Assembly: GCA_000787465.1 (NCBI GenBank)
Contig: JSYX01000453.1
Coordinates: 1-28,989 of the forward strand
Direction of reading: 5' to 3'
DNA from: Thermomucor indicae-seudaticae
Lineage: Eukaryota > Mucoromycota > Mucoromycetes > Mucorales > Lichtheimiaceae
Length of the DNA stretch: 28,989 nt
Below are positions 14,120-23,517 of the stretch, one piece after another. Every line of letters starts with the position of its first letter. The stretch's first letter is position 1. The notes beneath the pieces were generated by a model that saw nothing but the letters and a program-made list of their open reading frames with translations, did no database searches and was not told the DNA's origin. The position numbers and the translations under genes were made by a program.

Positions 14120-14939
14120 TCATCGTTCAGATGAACATGGTTCAATATCAATAATGACGATGGACGGATTCATCATGTGCAAAAAAAAGAAGAGAAGAGT
14201 AACGAATTTTGCCAAGCAAAGACATCCATGATACCAGACGAGACAGGCAGCCACAAAGGACGTGAGCACCAACCGCCATAAGGAATGACCGAGTACGGCC
14301 TCAGATGTCTTACGAATCAACCAAAGTTGAAATGCATCCTTGAACCGATATGATTGGGCCTTAACCTGGCCGCTGATATACACTACAAGACAAAAAAGGG
14401 GTGAGTCCTGTTGATAATGTCAATAGAGAACGTTCCAGCACATACCGTCCGTCTCTTGCAAGGCTGGGAACTCGTCGAACGAAAAGAGAAGACTCGGTAA
14501 CTTGGGATGACCCCATCTGCGATCCGTCTTACGTCCCATATAAACCGCTATGCGCCCGAGTACTGGATCACACCTTGGCCATAAAGTCTTCGATGCTTCC
14601 CAGAGGTCACTATACAAGAGAGAAAAAATAAGTATACATGCATGATAAAATTTACAAAGCCATTCAGCATACCTTTGTCCCCGCAATTCGTCGACTAAAA
14701 ATAAATCTTAGTTAGCCATTGTTCTTTGAGTCATTTGGGAAACGAACTTACCAAAAGTAATACTAATACCGGCCCCACCTCGCCGGCAATCCCAATCCAC
14801 TTTCCCAGATCCCAAGAGAGGGAACTGAGGAAGTGGACTCGGAGAGCAAACACCTATAGTAATAAGTTAGTTAAATCCGTAATATACAGGATTGACAATA
14901 TAAGGATACTTACGTTTGCTCCCCGAACGGTACGCTGCC
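14120..14939 (-). CDS. Unknown protein, C-terminal part, 5 exons, hydrophobic C-terminus
   Basis: I do not recognise the family. Five exons chain in phase: 14914-14939, 14752-14853, 14673-14694, 14446-14609, 14120-14382, with introns of 60, 57, 63 and 63 nt, good GTAAGT/GTATG donors and TAG acceptors. About 190 codons are covered. Recognisable stretches are GRKTDRRWGHPKLPSLLF, then DVYISGQVKAQSYRFKDAFQ, then a hydrophobic end (LVLTSFVAACLVW, FVTLLFFFLHMM) that could hold one or two membrane segments. The 5' part is unresolved: exon-like pieces at 15535-15608 and 15671-15716 lie upstream, but I could not link them in frame. The exon 14752-14853 is also open in another frame. It could be the 3' end of a gene whose 5' part is the intron-like array, or a decaying gene. 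Confidence 0.45.
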
Positions 14940-15124
14940 CTAACAGAATGTAGTTAGCATACTGCCAGAAACGACCCAATTCCCCATTGTGTACCTAACT
15001 TAAAACTTCAGAGAACACCCATGGAACGGAGATAGTGATATATGATGTATAAAATTCTTTTGAAGATGCAATGCAAAAGATACTTAGCTGGTTCCCCATT
15101 CCAAGTCTAAATCCTTGCCCCAAG

Positions 15125-15534
15125 CTGCAAATAAGAAGAGAGATAGAGATAGTTAGTACATAACACACGCACGCCCCATGGGAAGAGAAACAGGTGAACA
15201 TTCTTCACGCGCGGAAAACACAAAAAAGTCCCCGGTACCAAGGCCAGCCATGCTTCAGAGGGCTCCCTACGCCAGCCTGCCACCGAATCGAAGACCTCTT
15301 CCACCACTACCCTCCTGGGATTCTCGTTTTTTCCTTCCTACGCAGAGCCAAAGAAGTACATCAAAAAAGGGGATGCCGCCTTTTTTAGGCATACAAAGGG
15401 AAGAAAAATACGACCCCTTTCCCCGCACCCGCGCAGCCAGCCGCGAGGGATTGGGGAACAGAGGAAGAAAGCGGCCAGTCTGTAAAAAACGAAAATCCTG
15501 GAAAACCAAAACAGCGACCGACCGAAGCTCATAC
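15125..15534 (-). other. Possible long intron with GC-rich interior
   Basis: On the minus strand a GTATGAG donor at 15534 and a TTGCAG acceptor at 15125, with a perfect TACTAAC branch sequence about 20 nt before the acceptor, bound a 410-nt segment, far longer than other introns here (about 60 nt). Its interior (15180-15540) is more GC-rich than its surroundings and is open on both strands for about 100 codons (15267-15566 minus, 15178-15543 plus), so it may hide an exon or be an insertion. No domain is recognisable in either frame. Confidence 0.35.
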
Positions 15535-15608
15535 CCTGGATGATGCCCACCGCCCAACCGTGCCACTTTTGGCTGACGCTACCCTTGATCTTTAATATTA
15601 ATAATTTT

Positions 15609-16153
15609 CTGCAGAAAGTTGACGTCAGTATGGATGCTGATGGCGAGAGTTATTAAAGCGGAACACTTACTTTAAAATAAACAAATGCCGGCGCTGCTTC
15701 TTTGTTTCTATTAAGGCTTGAAATAAGTGAAGATCCAGGGAAGTAAACTGCAACACAGTTATACTTACTTTTTGCTTTTTTTTAACTTTTTGTTTTTTTC
15801 TGGCAGAGAACCACTGTTAGAACATCCCCAGAATGACGACTTCAAAGATATCATGGCACTTACTTTTCTGTTTTTTAGTTTGTTTTTTTTTCTAATAGAA
15901 AACCATTGTTAGAGCACTACGGGCGATGAGTTAGGAGAATCACGTCATTTACTTTTTTTTGGATTTTTAACAAAGTAGGTGACCAGCACCAATCCTTTCT
16001 GTTTTTTTTCTTCTGCGAAAAATTCAATTTAGAACAATTCAGGATAGCAAGTTCAGAAACCATTGTTCTTACTTTTTACTTTTTTTTCTAGAGCAAGGTC
16101 CAATGCCACTCAGTATCAAGCAGAGATAAGCAGATCAATTCCAATATACTTAC
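15609..16153 (-). repeat. Lower array of tandem intron-like units with A-rich microexons
   Basis: Six intron-like units follow each other on the minus strand: 16088-16153, 16013-16072, 15892-15952, 15800-15863, 15717-15768 and 15609-15670 (66, 60, 61, 64, 52 and 62 nt). Each starts with GTAAGN or GTAAAT and ends in TAG, CAG or AAG; most have a TTCTAA or CTCTAAC branch-like site 15-25 nt before the end. The spacers between them are 15, 60, 28, 31 and 46 nt and consist mainly of A on the minus strand. The units 15892-15952 and 15800-15863 resemble each other (TGTTCTAACAGTGG against TGCTCTAACAATGG). The spacers do not keep one open reading frame; for example the 31-nt one contains an in-frame TAA in the phase its neighbour needs. 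Best explained as tandem duplication of an exon-intron cassette, now partly decayed. Confidence 0.6.
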
Positions 16154-16405
16154 TTTTTTCTTGTTTCCCAAAGCTAGCGCCAGCGCTTGTTGCTTTTTCT
16201 ATATTATTATTCTTTGGATTAGTTTATAATTTTTGTTTTTTAACTTTTCTTTCTTTGGGGTATAAGAGGCGAAAAAGGCGGCAGAAAAAAACCCCTCGAG
16301 GCGCCCGAAGCGGGACACCTCGCGACCTGGAATCAAAGACAGTATGAAAGGCGGTTGCAATTAGTGACCGTTTGAAAGACAGATCTGCAAAGTAGCAGGA
16401 CTTAC

Positions 16406-17330
16406 CAGCGCGAGCAGTAATCGTGGATCCCGCCGACTCAACCCCCGCCGATTAGGCCCGCGGTCGGCCCACTTCGTAGTCATTGACGAATACCCATTAA
16501 GTGGATATTTTGCGACATGCAGATTCTCCGCGGCAAGCGTTCGATTGGTTCGAAGAATCAGAATCTGGCCGTCAAGGTGGAAATTGTTGCTCTTGGACAA
16601 TCCATTACTTGGGATTCTTGCAAAAGTCGAGACTTCAAGCAGGGGGTCATTGGACGAGCGCTTTTGGAAAGCATCAGCATTGCCATCTTGTCCTTGTGAC
16701 TTGCTCGAGCAATTCTTGTAACAACCCGGCTGAAAAGTTCTTGCCCAAGCCATGCGGAAACTTGCGTTTGAAGACAAACCGATGCTTGTGAGAGCGTAAT
16801 AAAGGGCCAGAGCGCCGAAAGCAGGGTCTTTATTGTCGTGTCCCATAATTCCTTGCAAGACCATTGTATAATCTTGAAGGTTCGACGAGATCACCTTCCT
16901 TGACCGGGATCTTGGTACAGAACCGAAACAGGTTATTCAAAATCATAAGACTTGGTGTGAATCTTGAAGCATTTGACGGTCGAAAATTGTACTGGATAAA
17001 GCGCAAATGGTGGTTCTCGGTGTCAGGGCTTTCAGAAAAGACCTCGTTGAACAGTACGTAACAACCAATCGGAAGTTTCTTGATCAAGCTTCATGAACGT
17101 TAGCTCGAAAGACAGAGTGGTGCTTGCATCAATCGGACATAGCGCCGAAAGTGGGAATCCAAAGTGTCCATGCCGGTAATCGCGTCTCTTTCTGCAAAGG
17201 CCTATGTACAACTTTGAAGATTCCAGTTGGGTAGGCGTTTTTAAGTGAGGGCAAATTTTGAAGGGTCTGTTGGGTCAGAAGCTACCTCGAATAAAGCGCG
17301 GATGGTGCTCATCGATAGCAGCGCTTTGAA
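16406..17330 (-). pseudogene. Degenerate, internally duplicated coding-like segment
   Basis: Family not recognised. The minus strand has protein-like stretches that change frame: KLDQETSDWLLRTVQRGLF, then SPDTENHHLRFIQYNF with SRFTPSLMILNNLFRF, then LQGIMGHDNKDPAFGALAL, followed by a frame open to a GTAAGT donor at 16405. An older diverged copy of part of it lies upstream on that strand (about 17130-17330): blocks such as CGCTTTAT after a CACCAT, and TTTCGGCGCT, occur in both copies in the same order. Stops and frame changes separate the blocks, so the segment is not one continuous exon. It sits between the two intron-like arrays and was probably amplified with them. It may instead be real exons with introns I failed to place. 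Confidence 0.4.
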
Positions 17331-17531
17331 TTAGGAGATCGTCACACCGGGAGTAAAGCGTTGGACGTGTTTGATCCACGTTGCAGATATTGGCTGCTTG
17401 GGAATATAGTCATTGTAGTTCAGACATTTGCGTGGAGGGCAATCCGACGGTTTTGTGAAACCATGTCGTCAAGGCGGGTTGTATCATGCTCGGTTGATCA
17501 GATGATACCTCTCCTTTCATCTCTTTTCTTT

Positions 17532-18118
17532 CTAATGGAGAGAACCATTGTCAGAACATCATCGGATCAACGAATCCGAAGATTCAACTCACTCACCTTT
17601 TCCGATACCGAACAAGTAAGAAGTCTAGCACCGAGCTTTCTTTTTTGATTTTATTTTTTCTATGGAAACGCGAGGTTAGAACAAATCCATCATAGCAAGT
17701 TCAGTAACCATGGTCCTTACTTTTTTGTTTCTATTTTCTTTTTTTCGTTTTCTCCATTAAAGTTCTGTTGATCAGAGCGCCGCCAGGATGAGGAATTCGG
17801 AGGCTCAGATCACTTACTTTTTTCTACAAGAAAGAAAACTAGGTTAGAGCAATTCCAGTATACCAAGTTCAGTGATCATGGTGCGTACTTTTCTTTTTTC
17901 ATTTTTGTTTTCTAACTAAGGACATATGTTATGAGCATCCTCGGAATTGAAAGACTTGGATCACTTACTTTCTTCTACGAGAACTCAAAGTTAGAACGGA
18001 GCCAGTATAGCAGGTTCGGAAACAATTCTACTTACTTTTATCTTTCTGTTTTCTTTTTTTCATAGAAATCTGTTGTGGAAGCTTAGCGAGAATGATGTAT
18101 TCGAAGGATAGGTCATAC
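17532..18118 (-). repeat. Upper array of tandem intron-like units alternating two types
   Basis: Seven intron-like units on the minus strand: 18070-18118, 17975-18035, 17916-17968, 17824-17888, 17765-17817, 17660-17720 and 17532-17596 (49-65 nt). Two kinds alternate. Type A (17975-18035, 17824-17888, 17660-17720) carries GAACTTGCTATGATGGA or close variants and a TTCTAAC or CTCTAAC branch. Type B (17916-17968, 17765-17817, 17532-17596) starts mostly GTAAGTGATC and carries a TTCGAATTC-like core. Spacers are A-rich: 34, 6, 27, 6, 44 and 63 nt, including AAGAAA and AAAAAA. The A-B pair repeats about every 150-220 nt, which points to tandem duplication of a two-intron cassette. The orientation is fixed by the donors; the plus strand shows only poly-T and no matching donors. 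Confidence 0.65.
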
Positions 18119-18391
18119 CTTTTCTTTGATGAAGGAGACAGAGTCAAGCTATAGCGCAGCAGTGCTTCAGGCTCTGACGAGGTATGGTGTCAAACACATC
18201 TGCGATGACGGATCAAAGCAAAATTAAAATTGTGCCTCCGACCAATAAGGCGTAGCAGTGTCGCCACGCAGTGTTAAGGAGGCGAGCCACAAAGTGAGGA
18301 AGCCGCTCATTTCAAACCTTTGATAGATACTGTGGTCAGCCGCTTATATAGTTTAGATGCGTCACCCGCTGGTGATACTCACCGTAGCCAT
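18119..18391 (-). other. Possible first exons of the array locus
   Basis: On the minus strand ATGGCTACG (18383-18391) runs straight into a GTGAGT donor at 18382. A CATCGCAG acceptor at 18200 is followed by an 81-nt exon-like piece (18119-18199) that ends at the GTATGA donor of the first array unit. One frame of that piece reads VFDTIPRQSLKH before a stop, but joining it in phase with the ATG exon gives an early stop. I list it as a possible 5' end of the array locus, with low confidence. Confidence 0.25.
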
Positions 18392-21300
18392 TGTGTTGTC
18401 CTCTCTTCTTTCTTTCCAAGCGTAAGTGAACTGTGAGGAGGGGGATTCTGGTACTTCTTTGTTTTGAGAGCGTGGCACTTTTAGTTTCCAGAGGCACAAA
18501 ATCAAGGGACTAGATGTCCTTACAATGTCTATGTCGCTGATAGCGTTCACAGCAAGTAGAAAGTACTGTAGTTGAGGAAGATGATGAGGATAAAAAACGG
18601 AAGAGAAAGAAAAAGATGTGAAAAACGATGGTTCTTCCTTATCTCTGTTCTCAGCCTTCAAGGAGAGTGCTGCATGGTTCTCCTATTGTCAAATTAGAGT
18701 TGGCCCATATTTAGTTATCTCCATATGCTTGCACGACATAAAAATTATATTGATCGCCTCCCACGGCCTGTCCTTTATTTTGCCTTCTGCTTTCTATGAG
18801 GCAAAGTGAGCAAATATATTCAAGTCCAATCGAATGAAAAGCGTAAAGTGCTCTGCTATTGAATGCCAGACTGTATTCCGTAAGACACAAAGGTCAGAGC
18901 AACGCACCAAATTTAGATGATGGAGGGTATGGATAAACAGACCGAAGCGCGTGTCTACTAATGGCACTGTCTTGCAGAATCGTCGAAATTGAATGCAAGA
19001 AAACTCTGCCGACTAGATGAAGGAAATAGAATGAAAGAACCGTACGCGAAGCTAACAAGCTATAAGCTAGGACAAGGTCTTGACGTTGCTGTTTGGAAGA
19101 GAATTCGGGTGCTTCCCGACATGCAACCGAGCTGTTACAGTGACTCCTGTTTAGTTCACCTCGTCGGGTCCAATCTCGAAGGTTAAATAACTGAGGGGTG
19201 AGCCTAAACGGCGGCCCACTGTACCAAACATCATATGACCAAACAGTACCGCGCGGTATGAAGCTCAATGCTATAAAAAATTTAATATTGGTTTAGTACA
19301 AGTCGCTTCAAAGGAACATGTTTTAACAATATGAATGAGTGGTTTTTTGGAGACGTAGAAGGCGGTCGATCGTATGCTTATGGTTCTTATCAACAGAAGA
19401 CTTTTGTAGCTGGTATCATCATTTGTTGACCAGTAGTCAAATACAGTAAACATAAGCACATCCTACGCATGAGACAATTTCATCTATCTCGAGCTGTAGA
19501 ATAAACTTATTGCCATCATCGCTCTGTGTACCTTGAGTCTATGTCTTGTCGTTATAGGAGCGTGCAATATAAGATCAAGGTGCGATGGTATAAAATCATT
19601 TGTACCGTAGGTTGCATCGTGATTTTCAGCAATGCGCCTGGTGTTTTAATCATTGGGATGGAGTCATCCATTTACCGTGAACACTGCGCGCGACCTCAGA
19701 CAGACATATATGAACACAATGTGCCAACGGCTCTCCCGGAAGAAGAATAGAGAACGCGTCAAAGTTAGTGAGAATGAAAATGGGACGCCGGGGCGCTCTC
19801 AGGATCTCGCGTATGGCGAGACCGGCAAAGTAGTAACAGATAGCAAGGCCACAGAAGTCGTCAAAGAAGACGGTGTGCAGCTTTCTAGAATGCCTAAAGA
19901 AATCTTTACGTATTTTTTTTTCAACTCTGCAAGCGTTTCACAACTTGTATGCCCGGAAATTGGAAAATCCTCAGTTGTCTCTCTATTCTGGTAATATCAG
20001 TGAGAGCAGTGTGCAACATAGTTATAATTAACCGTTCATTCAGGATTTTTCAGTGACTCTGTAACGGCTCAACCGTCCGGCAAGGTACGTGCGCAGAATA
20101 ACGTGATCTGAGACGATCGCACGCTTGCCTTGCAACATCGAACGTTTCGGACAAGATATGCCGAATGTCTTGGTTATAATTCAGAAGTCGAAGGTACATC
20201 CAGAGTCTTTACGTTGGGTATAGTAGTTTGGATCAAAATTCTTAAAAACGGAAGTTTGCATTAATGGATGCTATTCCGACCTGTCCGTTACTGGACACTT
20301 TACCATCGGTGTATTTTAGCCAATAAAACGTTTCTCCCGGGTTTGACCGCACTGTGGTGTATGTCGCACGACTGAAAAAAATTACCGTTGCGTTGAATGG
20401 ACAGTTTAGAACGCGTTCCTATATAAAGAGGGGATGCAGAAAGAGATCGTCCGTGAAGAGTAGTGGTTCCGATATGATGTTTTGCAAGGAGCATATTGAC
20501 AAGCGCACGTCTATGTAATGCGTAGAACGAAATGCATGGTAATCATCTACGCACTTTGAATTACTGTTACTGAAAGGATGGTGAGATTTGCTTTATGGAA
20601 GCGAATGGAAACCAGCAAAGGCGAACTATCCATTCATCGAGAGCTCGAAACTCAGTGTGACCAGGCTGATTGAAATTATTATATCTTGACAGCTGCAGAT
20701 CTTTATGGGCCGAAGCTATTTCCTAAAGGGTATCACATATACCGCTTTCTTTGAGCCTAAGTTCGAAGGCTATACATTCTTTTATGGCATGAGACGAGTC
20801 TGTAAATGTGTCTATTATTGAACAGTGAAGTTGGGGTTCGCCAACGATACCGACCTATCGGCATCGTATCTATCGTGGACAGCACCTAATGTCGTACCTG
20901 ACCTTTATATTATAGGTAGCGAGACATTTCACAGAGCAAAAAGAGAAAGATCACAAAGGTAAAAAGACAGATAAGTCCTTTGAGACTCCAAGTAGGATTA
21001 TTCTTTATTTCGTTTACAGTTGCTCTGTGTTTATATCTTTGTCTGGGTCGATATCGCAGTTATGAAAAAGTTTTTCAAAGAGAGATTAAAGATGCGATGG
21101 ATTGGTCTCGTCATGAAGAACCAATTGTTGTTCTTTGATCTATGTCCGAGTCTGTTGGTGGTGCCTAGACTGTACTTTTTAATTACAGATCTGGAACCTC
21201 TTTTCAATGTGCGATTGACCAATGTTGTGTCTTTTCGGGTTTACTACTTTTGGTAATCAAAGGTTTTTCGTTAATTATCTTATGTCGAATACGACAGGTA

Positions 21301-21440
21301 CAATCTGAAGGTTTTAATTCTGTATTGACAAGACAACATAGTATACAAATTTATTTTGACTATGAGTCAGTAAGCATCAGCTGCTTAATAGTTGTCGGAT
21401 CAAGGCGGTTCAGCGTATGACGTAAGTTAAACATTAATAC
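18392..21440. other. Gene-poor region, no gene recognised
   Basis: About 3 kb without a supportable gene. The best coding-like piece is on the plus strand at 19740-19990, with TDSKATEVVKEDGVQLSR followed by MPKEIFTYFF; the latter slightly recalls an F-box start but continues into low-complexity residues. A TATA-like CTATATAAAG occurs at 20418-20427 on the plus strand with only a 15-codon frame downstream. No tRNA, snRNA or transposon ends were seen. Confidence 0.45.
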
Positions 21441-21445
21441 CGAAC

Positions 21446-21540
21446 CGATACGATACGATACACGCTCTTAAAAATTATACCCTTAAAAATTATATCGTTA
21501 AAAATTATTCTCTTAATTGGATACTCTTAAAAATTTTTAG
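21446..21540. repeat. Short AT-rich tandem repeat next to a CGATA microsatellite
   Basis: Three copies of CGATA (21446-21460) are followed by five degenerate 14-16 bp units: 21465-21480, 21481-21496, 21497-21510, 21511-21524 and 21525-21540. The core is TCTTAAAAATTATAC; the fourth copy is the most diverged. It lies in non-coding DNA and shows no dyad or known function. Confidence 0.7.
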
Positions 21541-23259
21541 CACGGCCATCGTCTCTCATCCTTAAGAGAAATTTCCGTTCTTTTAGTTCTGAACACTCTT
21601 TATTCCCGGCGCGATACCAAAGGGTTGAACGATGGTGATAGGGTCGCACTGGCGTAATGTCTGGCTCTATGACCTATAGGGTGGCCCATTCACCTGTTAC
21701 CCTCTTCATTATAAGGCGGGCACGTTCGAGCAGTCCAGAGTGTCCGTATGACCTTGTGTCATCGTGTCCATTGGCGGCGTGTGCCAGACAGCAGTTCACT
21801 CGCAAGAGCGAGTGTGCACGACGTGTACTGTGCCAACGCTAGCAATTTCTTTTATATAATGGTGAGTTTTCCGGTGGCCTGATCATGTGTTATCGCTGGA
21901 TCTAACCCCATCCTGTATGCTTATAGCCTGTTTACAAAGAAGGACAAACATGCTGATAAATGACAAATCCAGTATTTTGTCAATCAGACGATGTGGTCCA
22001 AGCGCTGAGTCCGTTGCCCAACTGTACGGATGGTACGTTCTTTGTGTTTCAATGTTCTATGGATCCAAATTCTCATGATCTTTTTTTTCACGCAATCCTT
22101 CTGGGAGATCGGGTCGAGGCGGGGGTGGAAGATACACGGATATTCTGAAATTCCGTGTGATTTCCTTTCCTGCCTCGCCAATCATACCTTCCGAAAACGG
22201 TCAAGCTCATCACGGCCACTTCTTTTCCTTTCCTGGAACGTCTTCCATTATCACCCACCACTATACATCCCTAGAAGTTTTTCTGTGAATTATATGCCTT
22301 TTCTATATCGTCGGATATTGTAATGTAGCATCAAGACGTCTACATAACATCTATCTTCCTAATTAAACGTTGTCGGATATCTAGTAAAATAGTTCATCTT
22401 CCAGATATTTCTATCATAAAGTAGATATCCATAGATAAAAAACTTGTAGGAGAATTCTAATAAAGAGTGGGATCTTCGTCTTATTTTTATCCCTCTGATT
22501 TGTGGCTGTGCGCTGCTTTATTGTGAACTTTCCCTGTTTTCGTTTCTACGTTTTCCCTGCTCCTTTTCTTAAATTCCCTTATCCTTCACTTTGAAGACTT
22601 TGGGAAGTCTGGGCACGACATGACGCGTCTCAATCCCGGAATCTGTTTTTTCTCGTTCTTCCTTTATCTTCTCTCCAGGGTACATTATTTGTGCACATTG
22701 AATTGCGCCATCTAACGGCTTTGTTGCAGAATTCTCGCATAACTCGTACGCTAGTGGTGCAAATTGTACAATCTCATACTGCTGTATCTGCGAAAACAGA
22801 GATGACGTTGACAGACATTGCAAAGACGATCCGGAAACACACGTTTAGAGTCGAGCGACGTAATGTACTCGCTTCCTTCTCTCTGGGGAACGAAGCGGAC
22901 ACTGCGTGTTGTCAGACTAGCACTGACCTGACAATCGCTTTGTCCCCTACTTTCACTACCCTCACCATAATTCCGTCCTCGACAGTTCACATGATGACGC
23001 GGATTTTGGAGCATATGTTTCTGTGGAGAGAAACAGCCGGATTCAGGTGGGCGAGGGACATGGCATAAGGAAGATTGGACGGTCTTCGTCATCAACTCAA
23101 CGTTAAACATTCATCCAACATAAGAAGCCGTCTTTCTGGTAAAGTCTCAATTGAACTGGAATCCAGCACATAGATAACATTGCTTTATCGTCGCTTGACG
23201 CTGTCGCAGACACTATCTCTCAACATGCGAAGCCGGGGATTTATACGTGCTTATGCTTA
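21541..23259. other. Gene-poor region, no gene recognised
   Basis: Several overlapping frames of 60-125 codons occur on both strands, notably around 22570-23110 where both strands are open (22691-23068 plus, 22751-23110 minus). Neither translation shows a known domain, and the mutual overlap argues that most is chance. 22320-22560 is A+T-rich. Decayed coding sequence is possible but cannot be shown from the sequence. Confidence 0.4.
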
Positions 23260-23517
23260 AGCTAATCTAATCTTTTCATTAAACAGGGCGAGACAGACGT
23301 TCAGAACCTTTTGCATACTCTACCCCAACTGGATTTAGTCAAGGGCTATATTCAAACCATTGAATATCCCGCGGACCTGCTGCGTGGTGATGGCAAACGT
23401 AAGATAGTGTTGTACTCGCGCTCGTTATTTAGCCAGTACCTTGCTCATTCGTTCGCTCCTGGCAGGGAAAGATTACCGATGAGTATAAAGAAAAAGAGCG
23501 AGAACGTCAAACAATAG
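23260..23517 (+). other. Coding-like fragment of unknown family
   Basis: One plus-strand frame is open from about 23260 to a stop at 23515. After an AAACAG that could be an acceptor (23281-23286) it reads GETDVQNLLHTLPQLDLVKG, then GYIQTIEYPADLLRGDGKRK and VLYSRSLFSQYLAHSF. The amphipathic pattern looks like a real protein fragment, but I do not recognise it, see no start, and cannot extend it upstream. It could be a last exon or a relic. Confidence 0.25.

Noticed and set aside
16406..17330. PEX11-like peroxisomal protein
   Set aside because: Considered because of the helical fragments, but no family motif could be matched.
15760..18060. Reading the poly-T arrays as plus-strand introns with T-rich 3' ends
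   Set aside because: The plus strand has pyrimidine tracts and TAG/CAG sites but no repeating donors; the minus strand has a good donor, branch site and acceptor in nearly every unit.
17532..18118. CRISPR-like array
   Set aside because: The units are degenerate, two types alternate, spacers are A-rich and of unequal length, and the setting is a eukaryotic nuclear genome.
20418..20427. CTATATAAAG as a promoter of a small gene or snRNA
   Set aside because: Downstream there is only a 15-codon frame and no snRNA sequence features; likely chance.
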